Of a DNA stretch of 64,000 nt, positions 54,413-64,000 are shown piece after piece. Where the stretch lies: NCBI GenBank assembly GCA_963555705.1, contig OY743180.1, positions 39,030,129 to 39,094,128 of the forward strand, given 5' to 3'. Made by a program: the position numbers and the translations under genes. Position 1 is the stretch's first letter, and every line of letters starts with the position of its first letter. Source of the DNA: Ligustrum vulgare. Its lineage: Eukaryota; Streptophyta; Magnoliopsida; Lamiales; Oleaceae. The notes under the pieces were generated by a model. The model was not told the DNA's origin, searched no databases, and worked only from the letters and a program-made list of their open reading frames with translations.

Positions 54413-55905
54413 TGATAAGTGTGCTTTACACACTTATTTAGTTCCTAAATTAGCATTTTAATTAACGAATTAAGCAAATTTTTACTTATAAATTGTGTTT
54501 ATCTTGTACAATTAGGTACAATCTCAATTGGAATGAAAATTGAAAAGATCGAAGAGCAATATAGCTAAAAGAGGAGCAAATTTGATGTCCAGGACCCAAT
54601 TGAAAGAAATCAAAAGTTTGGGAACTCAATCGAAATATCCCAGAAAGATGGAGAACCTACTTTGCAAATATTTCAGGGGTGTTTTTGTAATAAAAGACAA
54701 AATTCAAGGATTGAATTGAAGAAGACCCGAAGATGAGGGACTTGACTTGAAATTGCTTAAAAAAAAAGAAAGAAAGAAAGAAAAATATATATATATATAT
54801 ATTATATGGCATGGGCTTAATGCCCATGCCTTTGTAATTGCTTTGCGCCAATTGAGACAGGTTTTTTATCTGCCTCCCATGCGATTGCGTGGGCAACTTT
54901 TTGTTCAACCGAATTTTAATTTTTGATTCTATTATTTACGCCTTAGGTCGCATTTGGCTCAGTTTGAAAGCGTTTTTGTGACCTTTATAGGTCTAATTGT
55001 TGAGAGTATTTATACTCGCACTTCTTCACTTCAAAAAGACAAGAATTTTTATCTCCAAACCCTAGCCTCTTTATCTCTTTTCTTTGTTTTTGCTTTAGTT
55101 TGTAATTTAGTTTGTAAATTGGTTTATTTTCCAAGTTTCTAGTCTCCATTGAATCTATGAAGTAAGAAGTGAGGTGAAGATTCAAAACATTATTGACGAA
55201 ATTTTGGAGTAAAAATCAAGGGAAGTGATTTATTTGATTATCTTGTATTTTAATCTTTGATTTCTATATTTTGTGATATATTTTTATAAACCTTAACTTT
55301 TGTGCAACATTTATATAATGAGCTAGTTGTTTTATGTTGGGATGATTGATGTAGCTTAACTTAGTTTAAATAGTTTTAATGTTTGTTTATTAATTTTAAG
55401 CTTATTTCATGTATGTTTGTTATTGAGATTATTCCAGATGTTAGATGATCCATTGAGTTATTTTCACAAAGAGTTAATGCAAATAATTTGGTTTTAATCG
55501 ACATAGAGATATAGTAGGTTAAACCAATTGATTAGGATTAATTTCACTCGAGAGAGGTAATTAGCTAAACTTGGAAAATCGTGTCTAACATTGTAAATGA
55601 GTAATTTATTAATTTGCATGTGTGAGAAATTGCTTAAGCGATGGTTAAGTGAAATCATGAATTTCAACTATTTTACCTTTCATTTTCCTTATTTTAATTT
55701 GGTTTAAAATTAGTTTCTTTAATTTAGAATTCACAAAAATTCATCTTTTAATTGTGTGTTTAATTTGTTAAGATTAAATTAATTAGAGTGTAATTGAGTA
55801 TACATTTCTCGTGGGATCGACAATCCGAACTCAAAAAGTCCACTTTATTATTTGTACACGACCCGTACACTCGCGGTACACGCACTTTTAGTGAACAAGT
55901 TTTTG
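54413..55905 (+). mobile_element. Athila-like 5' LTR (1493 bp)
   Basis: Starts TGATAAGTGTGCTTTACACACTTATTTAG and ends TTTTAGTGAACA, followed within a few bases by a primer-binding site. A TATTTATACTCGC box lies at 55006. It shares phrases with 51992-53581 (TTGTACAATTAGGTACAA) in opposite orientation. Its first 25 bases form a perfect 9-bp hairpin. Confidence 0.8.
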
Positions 55906-55908
55906 GCG

Positions 55909-55926
55909 CCGTTTCCGGGAAATGTT
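55909..55926 (+). promoter_or_regulatory. Primer-binding site (Asp tRNA type)
   Basis: TTTGGCGCCGTTTCCGGGAA follows the LTR. Athila-type elements use TGGCGCCGTTGCCGGGGA, complementary to tRNA-Asp; two bases differ here. Confidence 0.82.
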
Positions 55927-58790
55927 TTTACTTTGATTATTACTTTATTTAATTTTAGTTTTAATAATTTGTAATTATTTTTTATTTTTATGTTTTATTT
56001 TGTTACTTTTGATTAACCACCACAATTCTAATCTTTCCTGTGTTTGATTTTCTTTCTATGCATATTTGATTATAACATTGGAAAAATAGGAAAGGAATTA
56101 CAATGAACAATCTCAACATGGATGATGAATACATGCTTGGAGAATATTTAAGTTATGAAATTTGTTACATGATGCATTGTAATGGACAATGTTTGTATTC
56201 GGGCAATAAAGTGCATACGTCGAAACTTATTAGGATTAGACAGTACTTGAAATGACGAAAACGAGCAATTGACACATCCGAGTTAGTTACATGCTCCTAG
56301 AAGATTGTGTGTCGAATGAATTGGATGAGGACAATACTCCCGTGGGAAATGTTCCTCCATTATTGAATGAGAAGGTACTTGCAAAGTATTACAATGAACT
56401 TGTCAAGTTGGATGAGGATGATATGTCTATGGGAGATTACATGTATTGAGAAGGATTTCAAATGTGGGGGTATAATCCACTCTTGGGGATTAATATAAAA
56501 AACTTTCCATTACCCATGGATTCAAATTTTGGATCGGTCATTCAATCTGAGGAAATATCAACTATTAGAGATGAGCTTGAAGAGAATGACAAGTTAATTA
56601 CAAAAGAATCACATGAAGGAGTGGCAATTAATGATGAAGAGATTAAATCACATTTATCAACTTCATTGATTGTCCAATAATTGATTTTGTGATTAAGCCA
56701 CTTGAGTAGGAGCAAGTCTACATTGTTGAATTTGAATTGGATGGAATAGGAAAGTCCCATGACATTGGAAAGAGCAGAGTGCAAGTGTTTTGAACAAATG
56801 AAGAGTGGAGCAAAGTCAAAAGAAGCAAAATGAGCAAGGCATCCAAATCTATATTTAGAGTGTCATGACGAATGTATGTTGAGAGTCGAGTTAATGACTA
56901 AGCGCTTAATGGGAGGCAACTCATTCTCTATCCTTTAATTGCTTTATTTTTACTTTTTTTACATTTTATTTACTTTATTGCAAATAAGTTTGTTAGGCCC
57001 AAGTATTTATCTTCCACATTTATTTTCCTCAAGTTGGGTATTGTGAAATAGCTTCAATACATTCTCATTTAATTCTAGCATACACTCATATCAAACTTTC
57101 AAAGTCAAAATTATATTGGATTTATGAGTTAGAATTGAGATGTTGAATGTGATTTAAATTTTTGGGTCATTCACCACTTAATATTTACTCTTTTCTTGTT
57201 TTTCATAAGGTGTTCGGTGAAATGCCTCATTGGAGAAAATTGTGCTCAATCGTTTGGAGGCTTTAACACAAGTTTGGGGGTGGATTGTTGGTTCTTTCAA
57301 TGAGATTTTCACATGCCCAAGACTACTTATGAGTACCCTACCACTTCTTGGGATGTCTAGTAACTTCTTTCCTCTTACTTTGATTTTATTTTACACATTG
57401 AGGACAATGTGCATTTGAAGTTTGGTGGTGATTTATTATTGTGTATTGACATGTTAGATAGTCGTGCCTGCCAGGATTACTCGATGTTTAAAATTGTTGA
57501 TTCATGATTTATAACCAATATGCTACTTGTGTCTAATTTTATAAAAAAATTATCCATGCAAGATCCTAATTATCTTGAGCACAATAATCATGATTGATTG
57601 TTGTTGAGTTTGGGAATTGTTGAAGGGTGAAGAGGTTAATGGAGTAGAAGAACTAGATTATGAGCTTGTCTTTTAATTTTTATCAACCTATCCAATTTCT
57701 CTTAATGCTCTAAATCTCTTGATCCTAATGTGAGACAAGTTTGGGGATGGTCGACTTGGTGAAGGAGACGGTCTAGACGTGTGGTGATTCCATGCATGTT
57801 GAAATAATTTTTTTTGTGTGGAGTGTCTTTTTCAAGTATAAGCTAGAAAATGACCATATAATAGAGATCTAGGCCAATTTTAATTCTTGCATTGCCCTAT
57901 CTCGGAGCCTTTTTTACTTGAGTGATTAAGCCCTAGGAGTATCTTAAAACTTGGTGCCTTAATTTGAAACTTGAGAATTACAGGCCTAAATCTCACTATA
58001 TGGGTCAATTACAAAGCTTAATGAGTAGGGTACGCACACACACTTTGAAAAAAAAAATGATAAAAAAAGCACATTAAGCTCGAGCTATTAAGCCCTTAGT
58101 GGTATTTGAAACCTGGTACCCTTTGATCTTAAAATAATAGGGGAGTTGTCGACCTAAAGCTCGCTACATGGGTCAATTAGAAAGCTTAAGGGGGTGGGGA
58201 AGACACAAGCATTCATCACATTAGTTTTTAGAAATGATGCATTTTTACTTGCATAAGGGCTTAAATTAATAGTGGGTTTGAATTGCTTAGTATAAACTTG
58301 AATGACGAAGCACTCATTTAGTGGAGAGTCAGTGCATTTCTAGATTGTCAAAATTACCGGTAAAACTCCACCAAACTAGAGTGTAAAAAGAACATATTGA
58401 TTTGAGAACACCCTCTAGAATTGCATCTCGGGAGAGAAAATAAATATCTATTGGAGGATGAATGTCATGAGTGGGAAAGGAAAGAATTGACCACTAATGA
58501 TGGGTTAGTTTTGACTTGAAACCTCTTTACTCATCAATATTCTTGAAACTTAATAGACGATTAAAAGTGGCTATGCGCGCGCGCCACACACACACACCGA
58601 TCGAACATGGATAAGCTAAACGTCTTTTTGGCAGCATTATTTGGAAGCATACTTTTGAATTGATTATACAATTTTACACTCATGAGTAATTTGCAAGTTA
58701 TCTAACATTGTTGATCTATATTCTATGTTACTTGATTGCACTAGTAGATAATTTTGCTAGGGACGAGCAAAAGCTCACCTAGTATATTCC
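55927..58790 (+). mobile_element. Athila-like internal region, non-coding (LARD-like)
   Basis: Characteristic non-coding landmarks are present: AATGACTAAGCGCTTAATGGGAGGCAAC (about 56893), the repeated CTTGAGTGATTAAGCCCTAGG...AAAACTTGGTGCC blocks (57900-58200, as at 25985-26300) and GCTAGGGACGAGCAAAAGCT near 58763, which normally abuts the polypurine tract. No gag, protease or polymerase motif is readable; 56462-56680 is an acidic open frame without a known domain. No 3' LTR follows 58790, so the element is truncated. A (CG)/(CA) tract lies at 58575-58597. Confidence 0.65.
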
Positions 58791-59086
58791 ATTTTGAGAA
58801 CTCCAACCCAGAAATTGAATATTAACTCTGTTTATCCTATATTTTAGGTTGACTTTTGGTTATTGGACATAACCTAATTTCTCGTGGTTCATTGTGGTTT
58901 GGTTTAACTACAACTGTAACTTAATTTCTTGTGTGAATTTTTGCACAATGTGGTTATGTGAGGGTGTGAGGGTTTATGTTGACTGTGTTAGTTATTGTAT
59001 TTACTATGATGGTAGATGTCATATGGTTAATTATTTTTTGGAAATGGACTGATGGATAAATTGGATGTGTTATAGGTGCTTTAGTC

Positions 59087-59501
59087 ATGAATAGGAATTG
59101 CTATATTTGTCACAGCTGCAGGTTGTCGGGACATTGGTTCAATGATTGTCCCCAACAAGCGTCGATGTCCAAAATGCGAGAAGGGGTTTCTAAAATGGTT
59201 TGAGGTGTATAGGAAACACAATGCGGGGAAGCTATTCCACAATTGTAGTGCAGGTTGTGGTCATTTTGAGTTTGATGAGGAGCCCACGATGGTGCAGTCG
59301 AAGGTAGGTGAAAGCAGTGGCTCTTTGAGTACTAAAACTGGGGCACTTGACAAAACCATCAAGTTGTTTCGTATTCTTAAAGTGTTTGCTAACATAATCG
59401 AAGAAAATGATGTGAAGCTATCAGTGATGCTAACATTTAGCAAGGGGAAAAGGAGCTCAGACGATGAAGACGAAGATGACAAGGGAAAGAGGAAACTGTA
59501 A
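59087..59501 (+). pseudogene. CCHC zinc knuckle plus GRF-type zinc finger frame
   Basis: The first frame (59087-59203) gives MNRNCYICHSCRLSGHWFND then C; CHSCRLSGHWFNDC is a perfect CX2CX4HX4C knuckle. One base out of phase, the second frame (59142-59501) gives RRCPKCEKGFLKWFEVY, AGKLFHNCSAGCGHFEFDE (GRF-type finger, C..C...F..CS..CG.FEF), then an acidic tail DDEDEDDKGKRKL. Plant proteins with a CCHC-GRF pair bind single-stranded nucleic acid. The two fingers overlap by a one-base shift, so the gene is broken or needs frameshifting. It faces the transposase at 59880-62345 tail to tail, a layout consistent with a two-gene MULE cargo. Confidence 0.6.
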
Positions 59502-59879
59502 TTGCCCCATGTCATGACGTTTATAAGTTTGAACTATATAATGTTGTTGTCTCCGTGTTATTTCTTTCATGGCGTTGTAATATATCTAGCTTCTCCGAAC
59601 ACTTTTGTTTTTAACTAAGCAATGACATATCTTAAGCTTGCTTTGTACTCGAAAAGCTGATTTTTTTTTTTTGCCTTATTCAAACATGCCAAGATGTGAC
59701 CAAAAATGTATCATATGTAGATACAAACATGCAAGAATAGCGCACTAGTTGTCATATATGGGCACCACAAGCGTTAACAAAAACGATAGCCTGTCATAAC
59801 CGCAATAAGGTAGTAAAAATTTGTGGACAAAAGCAAGCAATAACATACAATATCGCAGATTCAAATCCAACTTAATAAA
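59502..59879. other. Intergenic region between convergent frames
   Basis: AT-rich, with a T tract at 59661-59671. Probably 3' untranslated sequence of both frames; no polyadenylation signal could be chosen with confidence. Confidence 0.35.
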
Positions 59880-62345
59880 AATTCTCAATCACAATTCGAT
59901 CTTGTAACTTCGTTTCATCCCGACATTTTTGTTGTGCGTACATTGACATCAATTGTTGGTTTGTTGGATAATGAGGGCTCGAGTTCATTACATAAGGTTG
60001 AGTGGATAGCATCAACTGTGCACTAAATCCATCGCATGTAACAAGAGCATATCTTGAGATAAAATGCGGCATCAGAGCTTGAAGTTGCTAAACACCACGC
60101 ACTTTACCATCTTCGATAATCTTGTCTTTCTTTTTCTCGAACATGCCTGTGTATTGTATTAAAAGACATTTAGAGATGCAAACACATTATAAACAAGACA
60201 ATGAACGAATTAAATTATACCTTGGATTTTGAAGATGAACTCTCAAGTGGACTTTTCTTACGGACTCTCCTTGGGGCTCCCTTCCTTTTTGAACATTTAG
60301 TATCCAATATTTTCTCGTCCTACTCCTTCTCTGACCCAATGCACTATGGACCAACTGAACTAATATCTTGAGATGGTAGTGAATTTGATATGGTCATATC
60401 GTTCATTTGGATCTCCAACAACTCTAGAAGCTCTAGGGTTCGATCTTCATATTTTGATACAATGTCAGCTACATTTCCAAATGTACGACACAATTGCTCA
60501 TATTGAACCTACTGGAGGGTACTTATCCAGCCATTGTAATCGATCTTCACCCCCATCTAATGTCTACATACATCTCTTTTCTATCTTCTCAAGATGTACT
60601 TTTAAGGGAGTGATGTCACTCCGTTGTGTCTTAATACATTGATTGCATGCCTACAAAGTATTCCCCAAAACTCAAACAATTGACAATTGCATGCTATTTC
60701 GCAAAGTTGTTCGAAACTCACAATGAATACGACCTTCTTTTCTCCTCCATCAAAAAAACATCTTCGTCCACGCTAAATCTTCCTCCCATTTAATTGGTCT
60801 GAGAAGCAATAACTCGACAATACATAATGCCAGTAAACTCTGCTTGGAATTCTTTGAACTTCGCAATCGTGTACATTTTTTGAAACCGTTTCTCCATTTA
60901 GAACTTGGTAACACATGGGACCATCTGGGAGTACGGCTTGAAATCGGCTTGAAATTCCTTTTCGACCTTCGATCGCAAAGGTAGCTCATATTGCTCAAAA
61001 AATTGGTTTAGAGATGTTTTTGAATGTACATACCCATCAAAGAAGGCATTCATACTCTCACTGCATTGCGTTGTCGACATCTCAGCCCGGAAACTACTCT
61101 TCAAGTAACATGGAACACATCGAGCCAGCTCTCTGTACAAACCTGCCAGCCACTCATTCTTATGCAAATCATAAATATCAATCATTGAGGTCTAATCTCC
61201 AATGAATTGTTTTGGAGTTTGAGAATTGTAAACCACATTATGCACAACCCTTAGTATAGAGCCATTTTTACTGTGGTACCCAAACTTCTCTAGTAGTTTC
61301 TTCAATATATGCCACAAGCACCACCTATTCCTCGAGTTCGGGAATACAATTTGTACTGCGTTTTGCATTACCCTATCCTGATCAGTAATAATTCCTCTTG
61401 GTGACTTACCCTATAGCCATGTGTGGAAGATCCATACTAATGTCTTTGTATCCTCATTTGATAATAAACCACATCTAAGTAACATTGATTGACTGTGATG
61501 GTTTACTCCAACAAACGGGGCTAACGGCATGTCGTACTTATTAGTCAAGTACGTGGTATCGATTGTTATGATATCTCCGAACTCTTTATATGCTTCCCTA
61601 CACCTATTGTCGTAACAAAATACATTCCTCAACCTGCACTCATCATTCAAATCTACACTGAAATAAAACCCATGACAATTTGCTTGCATTTTAGAAAAAA
61701 AGGTCTGAATAGCAGCCGCATCCCCTTCACCAAGCCTTAAGTGTCTAAACCTATCATGTAGTTTCGAGAATCCTTTTAGATATATAGGTCATTTGCTCCT
61801 AAGCACCAGCTTCAATCACAGTTGAGTTGTAGCATTTGTGCATAGGAACTCCAGCTATATCGTTTAATTCCAGCCGCCTCTTCACTTGGTCGATCATTTC
61901 TCGATTACATCAATACAATTTGATTTTGAAGGACTAGTTGGATGATTATGTTCAAAAATGACTTTTGTCAAAACCCACATTCCCGATATTTCACACATAG
62001 CTGTCAACCTAGCTAGACAACCGGTGTCCACTGAAGGTTGCAGCTTCAAAGAACTGCTTGAGGAACTAGTTCTTCGACCTTCTCTAGTACATGTGAAAGT
62101 AGCATATCTTTTCACACCGTCTCCAGCCTTCCTCAAACTTCTTTTTCTTCCAGGGAAGCCCACACTAAAAGCATGACATTTTTAAAAATCGAACACTTCG
62201 TTCTTGTCATTGAACTTCATCCTGACTTTTGACACAATATCACTGATTTCTTTTCCTATCAACTCTTCAGTTGTACTAATGTACCTATTCCCTACTATCT
62301 CAATATTTTCCAATCTCATCATCCGTATTTATATAATTCACATTC
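59880..62345 (-). pseudogene. FAR1/FRS-type MULE transposase pseudogene
   Basis: On the minus strand: KVRMKFNDKNEVFDF, then the FAR1 DNA-binding domain VGFPGRKRSLRKAGDG, ATFTCTREGRR, TGCLARLTAMCEI, IFEHNHPTSPSKS (WRKY-GCM1-type C2H2). The MULE transposase domain has FCYDNRCREAYKEFGDII, TIDTTYLTNKYDMPLAPFVG, GLLSNEDTKTLVWIF (TIDTTY carries a catalytic Asp). Next come ELARCVPCYLKSSFRAEMST, TQCSESMNAFFDGYV and a SWIM finger (CNCQLFEFWGILCRHAIN). The C-terminus is LSTQPYVMNSSPHYPTNQQL. Numerous shifts and stops (near 62185, 61890, 61690, 61400, 61190 and 60890) rule out function. It could be a domesticated FRS gene that died or a MULE copy; terminal inverted repeats were not found. Confidence 0.85.
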
Positions 62346-63443
62346 ATTTCCTCATCATCAAAATACATTCTTGAACCACCTAAAAAATATTTTTTACACA
62401 AATTAGTTACATTAGTATCACAAAGAAATATTGAATTGGTAGTGGGTGCAACAATATCTCAGTATACTACCAAAACCTATAACTTCCTGCCTCACAACCA
62501 CAATTTTTATCTCCTATTAAACAATAATTCCTTTACCTTATTAAACATCACAAACCAAATAAACATATTCATACTTGCTGCTCCTAATTTTTTTTTGACC
62601 AGAATTAGGTGTGAAATGAAATGAAATTATCGAAGCCAATACCTTCTGCCAATTTAATTTTCATTCTCTACGTTTTGCAATGTAGCTCCAAATTGGGATT
62701 CCGATCAGCTTTTGACAGTGTGCGTTGATGTTACAAAAACTTTTCTTCACAATCTGGACGGAGGAGCTGGTGTTTGATGTTGCAAAAACTTTTCTTCACA
62801 ATTTGGATGGAGCTGGTGTTTACCAGAAATCGGCTGCGTCAGTTTAGGAGAAATTTTTAAATACAGCTTCATAATATGGCCGGAGATCTGGATGGAGGAG
62901 TTGATGTTAACGTGAAAGTGTAGACCTTTTATTGAATATGATTGTGGAAGGATCTGAAAGTTGTTCTATGAAGGGAGGGAGTCGGCTAGGTGAGGGGGAG
63001 GGGAAATGGGAGTCAGAATCAGATATAGAAGCTGATGTTTAATTTCACTGAGACGAGTTACACTTTTGTTTTGTCAATTTCTCACGAGATATCATCTATT
63101 TGTCATGCTGTTAGTAAGAGTTGTTTGTAAGTGTAACATTATTGAAAATAATTTGTCTGCAATGAGAACTTTGAAATAAATCTATGTCAACGAACACCGT
63201 CTGCAAGTTGTAGGTCTCGTAGCTTGATACCTCCCAAATGGAACAATCTAAAATTTGACATCCCATTCCATTTTTGTGGGATTGATTTCGTTAACCAAAT
63301 TGAAAATAGGCTCCATTCTGAAGGGGGAAAAAATCGGAAGTGAAATTATAAAGGGATGAAGAAATAGGAAATAAATAAGTAAACCAACAATTTATTTTAT
63401 TTAGGGACACTACCTGATATGAATGTTATTTTGATGTAAAAAC
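62346..63443. other. Upstream flank of the FRS/MULE frame
   Basis: Contains a 49-bp-offset duplication (TGATGTTRCAAAAACTTTTC at 62726 and 62775) at 62725-62822, a purine-rich stretch near 62970-63020, and otherwise nothing I can assign. Possible promoter side of the transposase frame. Confidence 0.4.
62725..62822. repeat. 49-bp tandem duplication
   Basis: TTGATGTTRCAAAAACTTTT then CTTCACAATYTGGAYGGAG...CTGGTGTT occurs twice with a 49-bp offset; the second copy has lost three bases (GGAGGA to GGA). Confidence 0.85.
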
Positions 63444-63700
63444 CAATGTTTTCATACTCGGCTCGGGAATTGATCCGGCCGAGAGATTGGGTCAAGGGTC
63501 AGAGGGTCAACCCAGAGTCGACTCGGGGTAGACCCGGGCATTAATTAATATTCAAAAAATAATCAAAAATTCAAAAAATTTAAAAAAAAAATTATATAAA
63601 ACCCAGGTCGTTGACCGGGTTTGACCTGACTGAGTTTTTAATGTGACCCGGCCCGATTTTTCGCTGGGTCGACCCCGCCGGACCGGGTTTGACAACATTG
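63444..63700. mobile_element. Palindromic GC-rich DNA element (hAT-MITE-like, 257 bp)
   Basis: The left end CAATGTTTTCATACTCGGCT and the right end (reverse complement) CAATGTTGTCAAACCCGGTC are imperfect inverted repeats, and CCGGGT/ACCCGG-rich arms flank an AT core at 63540-63600. Outside flanks GTAAAAAC and ATAAACAC match at 6 of 8 positions, compatible with a decayed 8-bp hAT-type target duplication. No coding capacity. Confidence 0.6.
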
Positions 63701-64000
63701 ATAAACACACACAGACATATCTAGTCCATCAAAAAATCACAGATTATGCTAATATGTATTCAAAAGTTCAAAACGGCATTTGAAAGTGTTTTGGAGAAAT
63801 TGGCTTAACTTATATAGGGCTATTATTATGCATTTTGAAAGAGTGAATATATTACACATCCACTGATGTATTCTTGAAGAGGCATGGAGAATAACTAACC
63901 TCTTAGTTATAACACAAACCGTATATGTTCTCAGAGCATCTTTAATGGAGACCTTCTACTACGTGAGAGAGATAGATACAAAAAAATTAGTGGGTTACAC
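63701..64000. other. Unassigned right flank
   Basis: AT-rich, with a short CA repeat at 63705-63716. No gene seen before the window edge. Confidence 0.35.

Overview
The window is a gene-poor, AT-rich, repeat-dense stretch of a plant nuclear genome. It is most likely a eudicot, judging from the Ty1/copia, Ty3/gypsy, CACTA, MULE/FAR1-like and hAT-like families and from plant-only gene types (F-box/FBA, thaumatin-like, plant mobile domain). I cannot name the species. Almost all coding capacity is transposon-derived and broken. The only open frame that looks like an intact host gene is a small 105-codon frame at 17252-17569 (-).

Layout. 1-1000: copia gag relic (-) split by a clean 424-bp solo LTR with a 5-bp target duplication. 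1200-7600: degraded copia element (-) with recognisable integrase and reverse transcriptase. 8308-10160: hAT-type transposase pseudogene. 12058-17183: near-complete young copia element with four stop codons. 17252-17569: small host gene. 17750-18304: gypsy LTR. 19140-22320: CACTA-like DNA carrying a thaumatin-like gene fragment. 22330-23629: gypsy-type LTR. 23650-24620: plant mobile domain pseudogene. 24880-31337: 3' part of an Athila-like gypsy element, whose LTR is split by a 2783-bp chromovirus-type solo LTR. 31665-37253: older copia element (-). 39314-40425: F-box pseudogene. 41060-41790: minisatellite. 42667-43368: short CACTA-like element. 43734-46261: rearranged gypsy element. 46690-47060: RNase H fragment. 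48370-51988: complete but non-autonomous gypsy element with perfect target duplications. 51992-58790: two Athila-like elements in inverted orientation. 59087-62345: a CCHC/GRF zinc-finger frame and a FAR1/MULE transposase pseudogene, tail to tail. 63444-63700: palindromic DNA element.

How the parts relate. Target-site duplications and breaks give a relative order: the 48370-51988 element landed two bases inside the end of an existing Athila LTR; the chromovirus solo LTR landed inside another Athila LTR; the solo LTR at 57-480 landed inside copia gag.

The most striking signals are regulatory or structural. (1) Each LTR of the 48370-51988 element carries eight copies of a TTACGGCCGTAA-type palindrome whose spacings (22, 21, 21, 53, 21, 31, 21) all lie near multiples of the 10.5-bp helical turn. 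(2) Athila-like LTRs start with a 9-bp hairpin whose arms co-vary between copies. (3) The untranslated leader of the young copia element contains three alternating complementary GC segments able to form two mutually exclusive hairpins. Distances and identities are counts by eye; family assignments come from motif recognition, not database searches.
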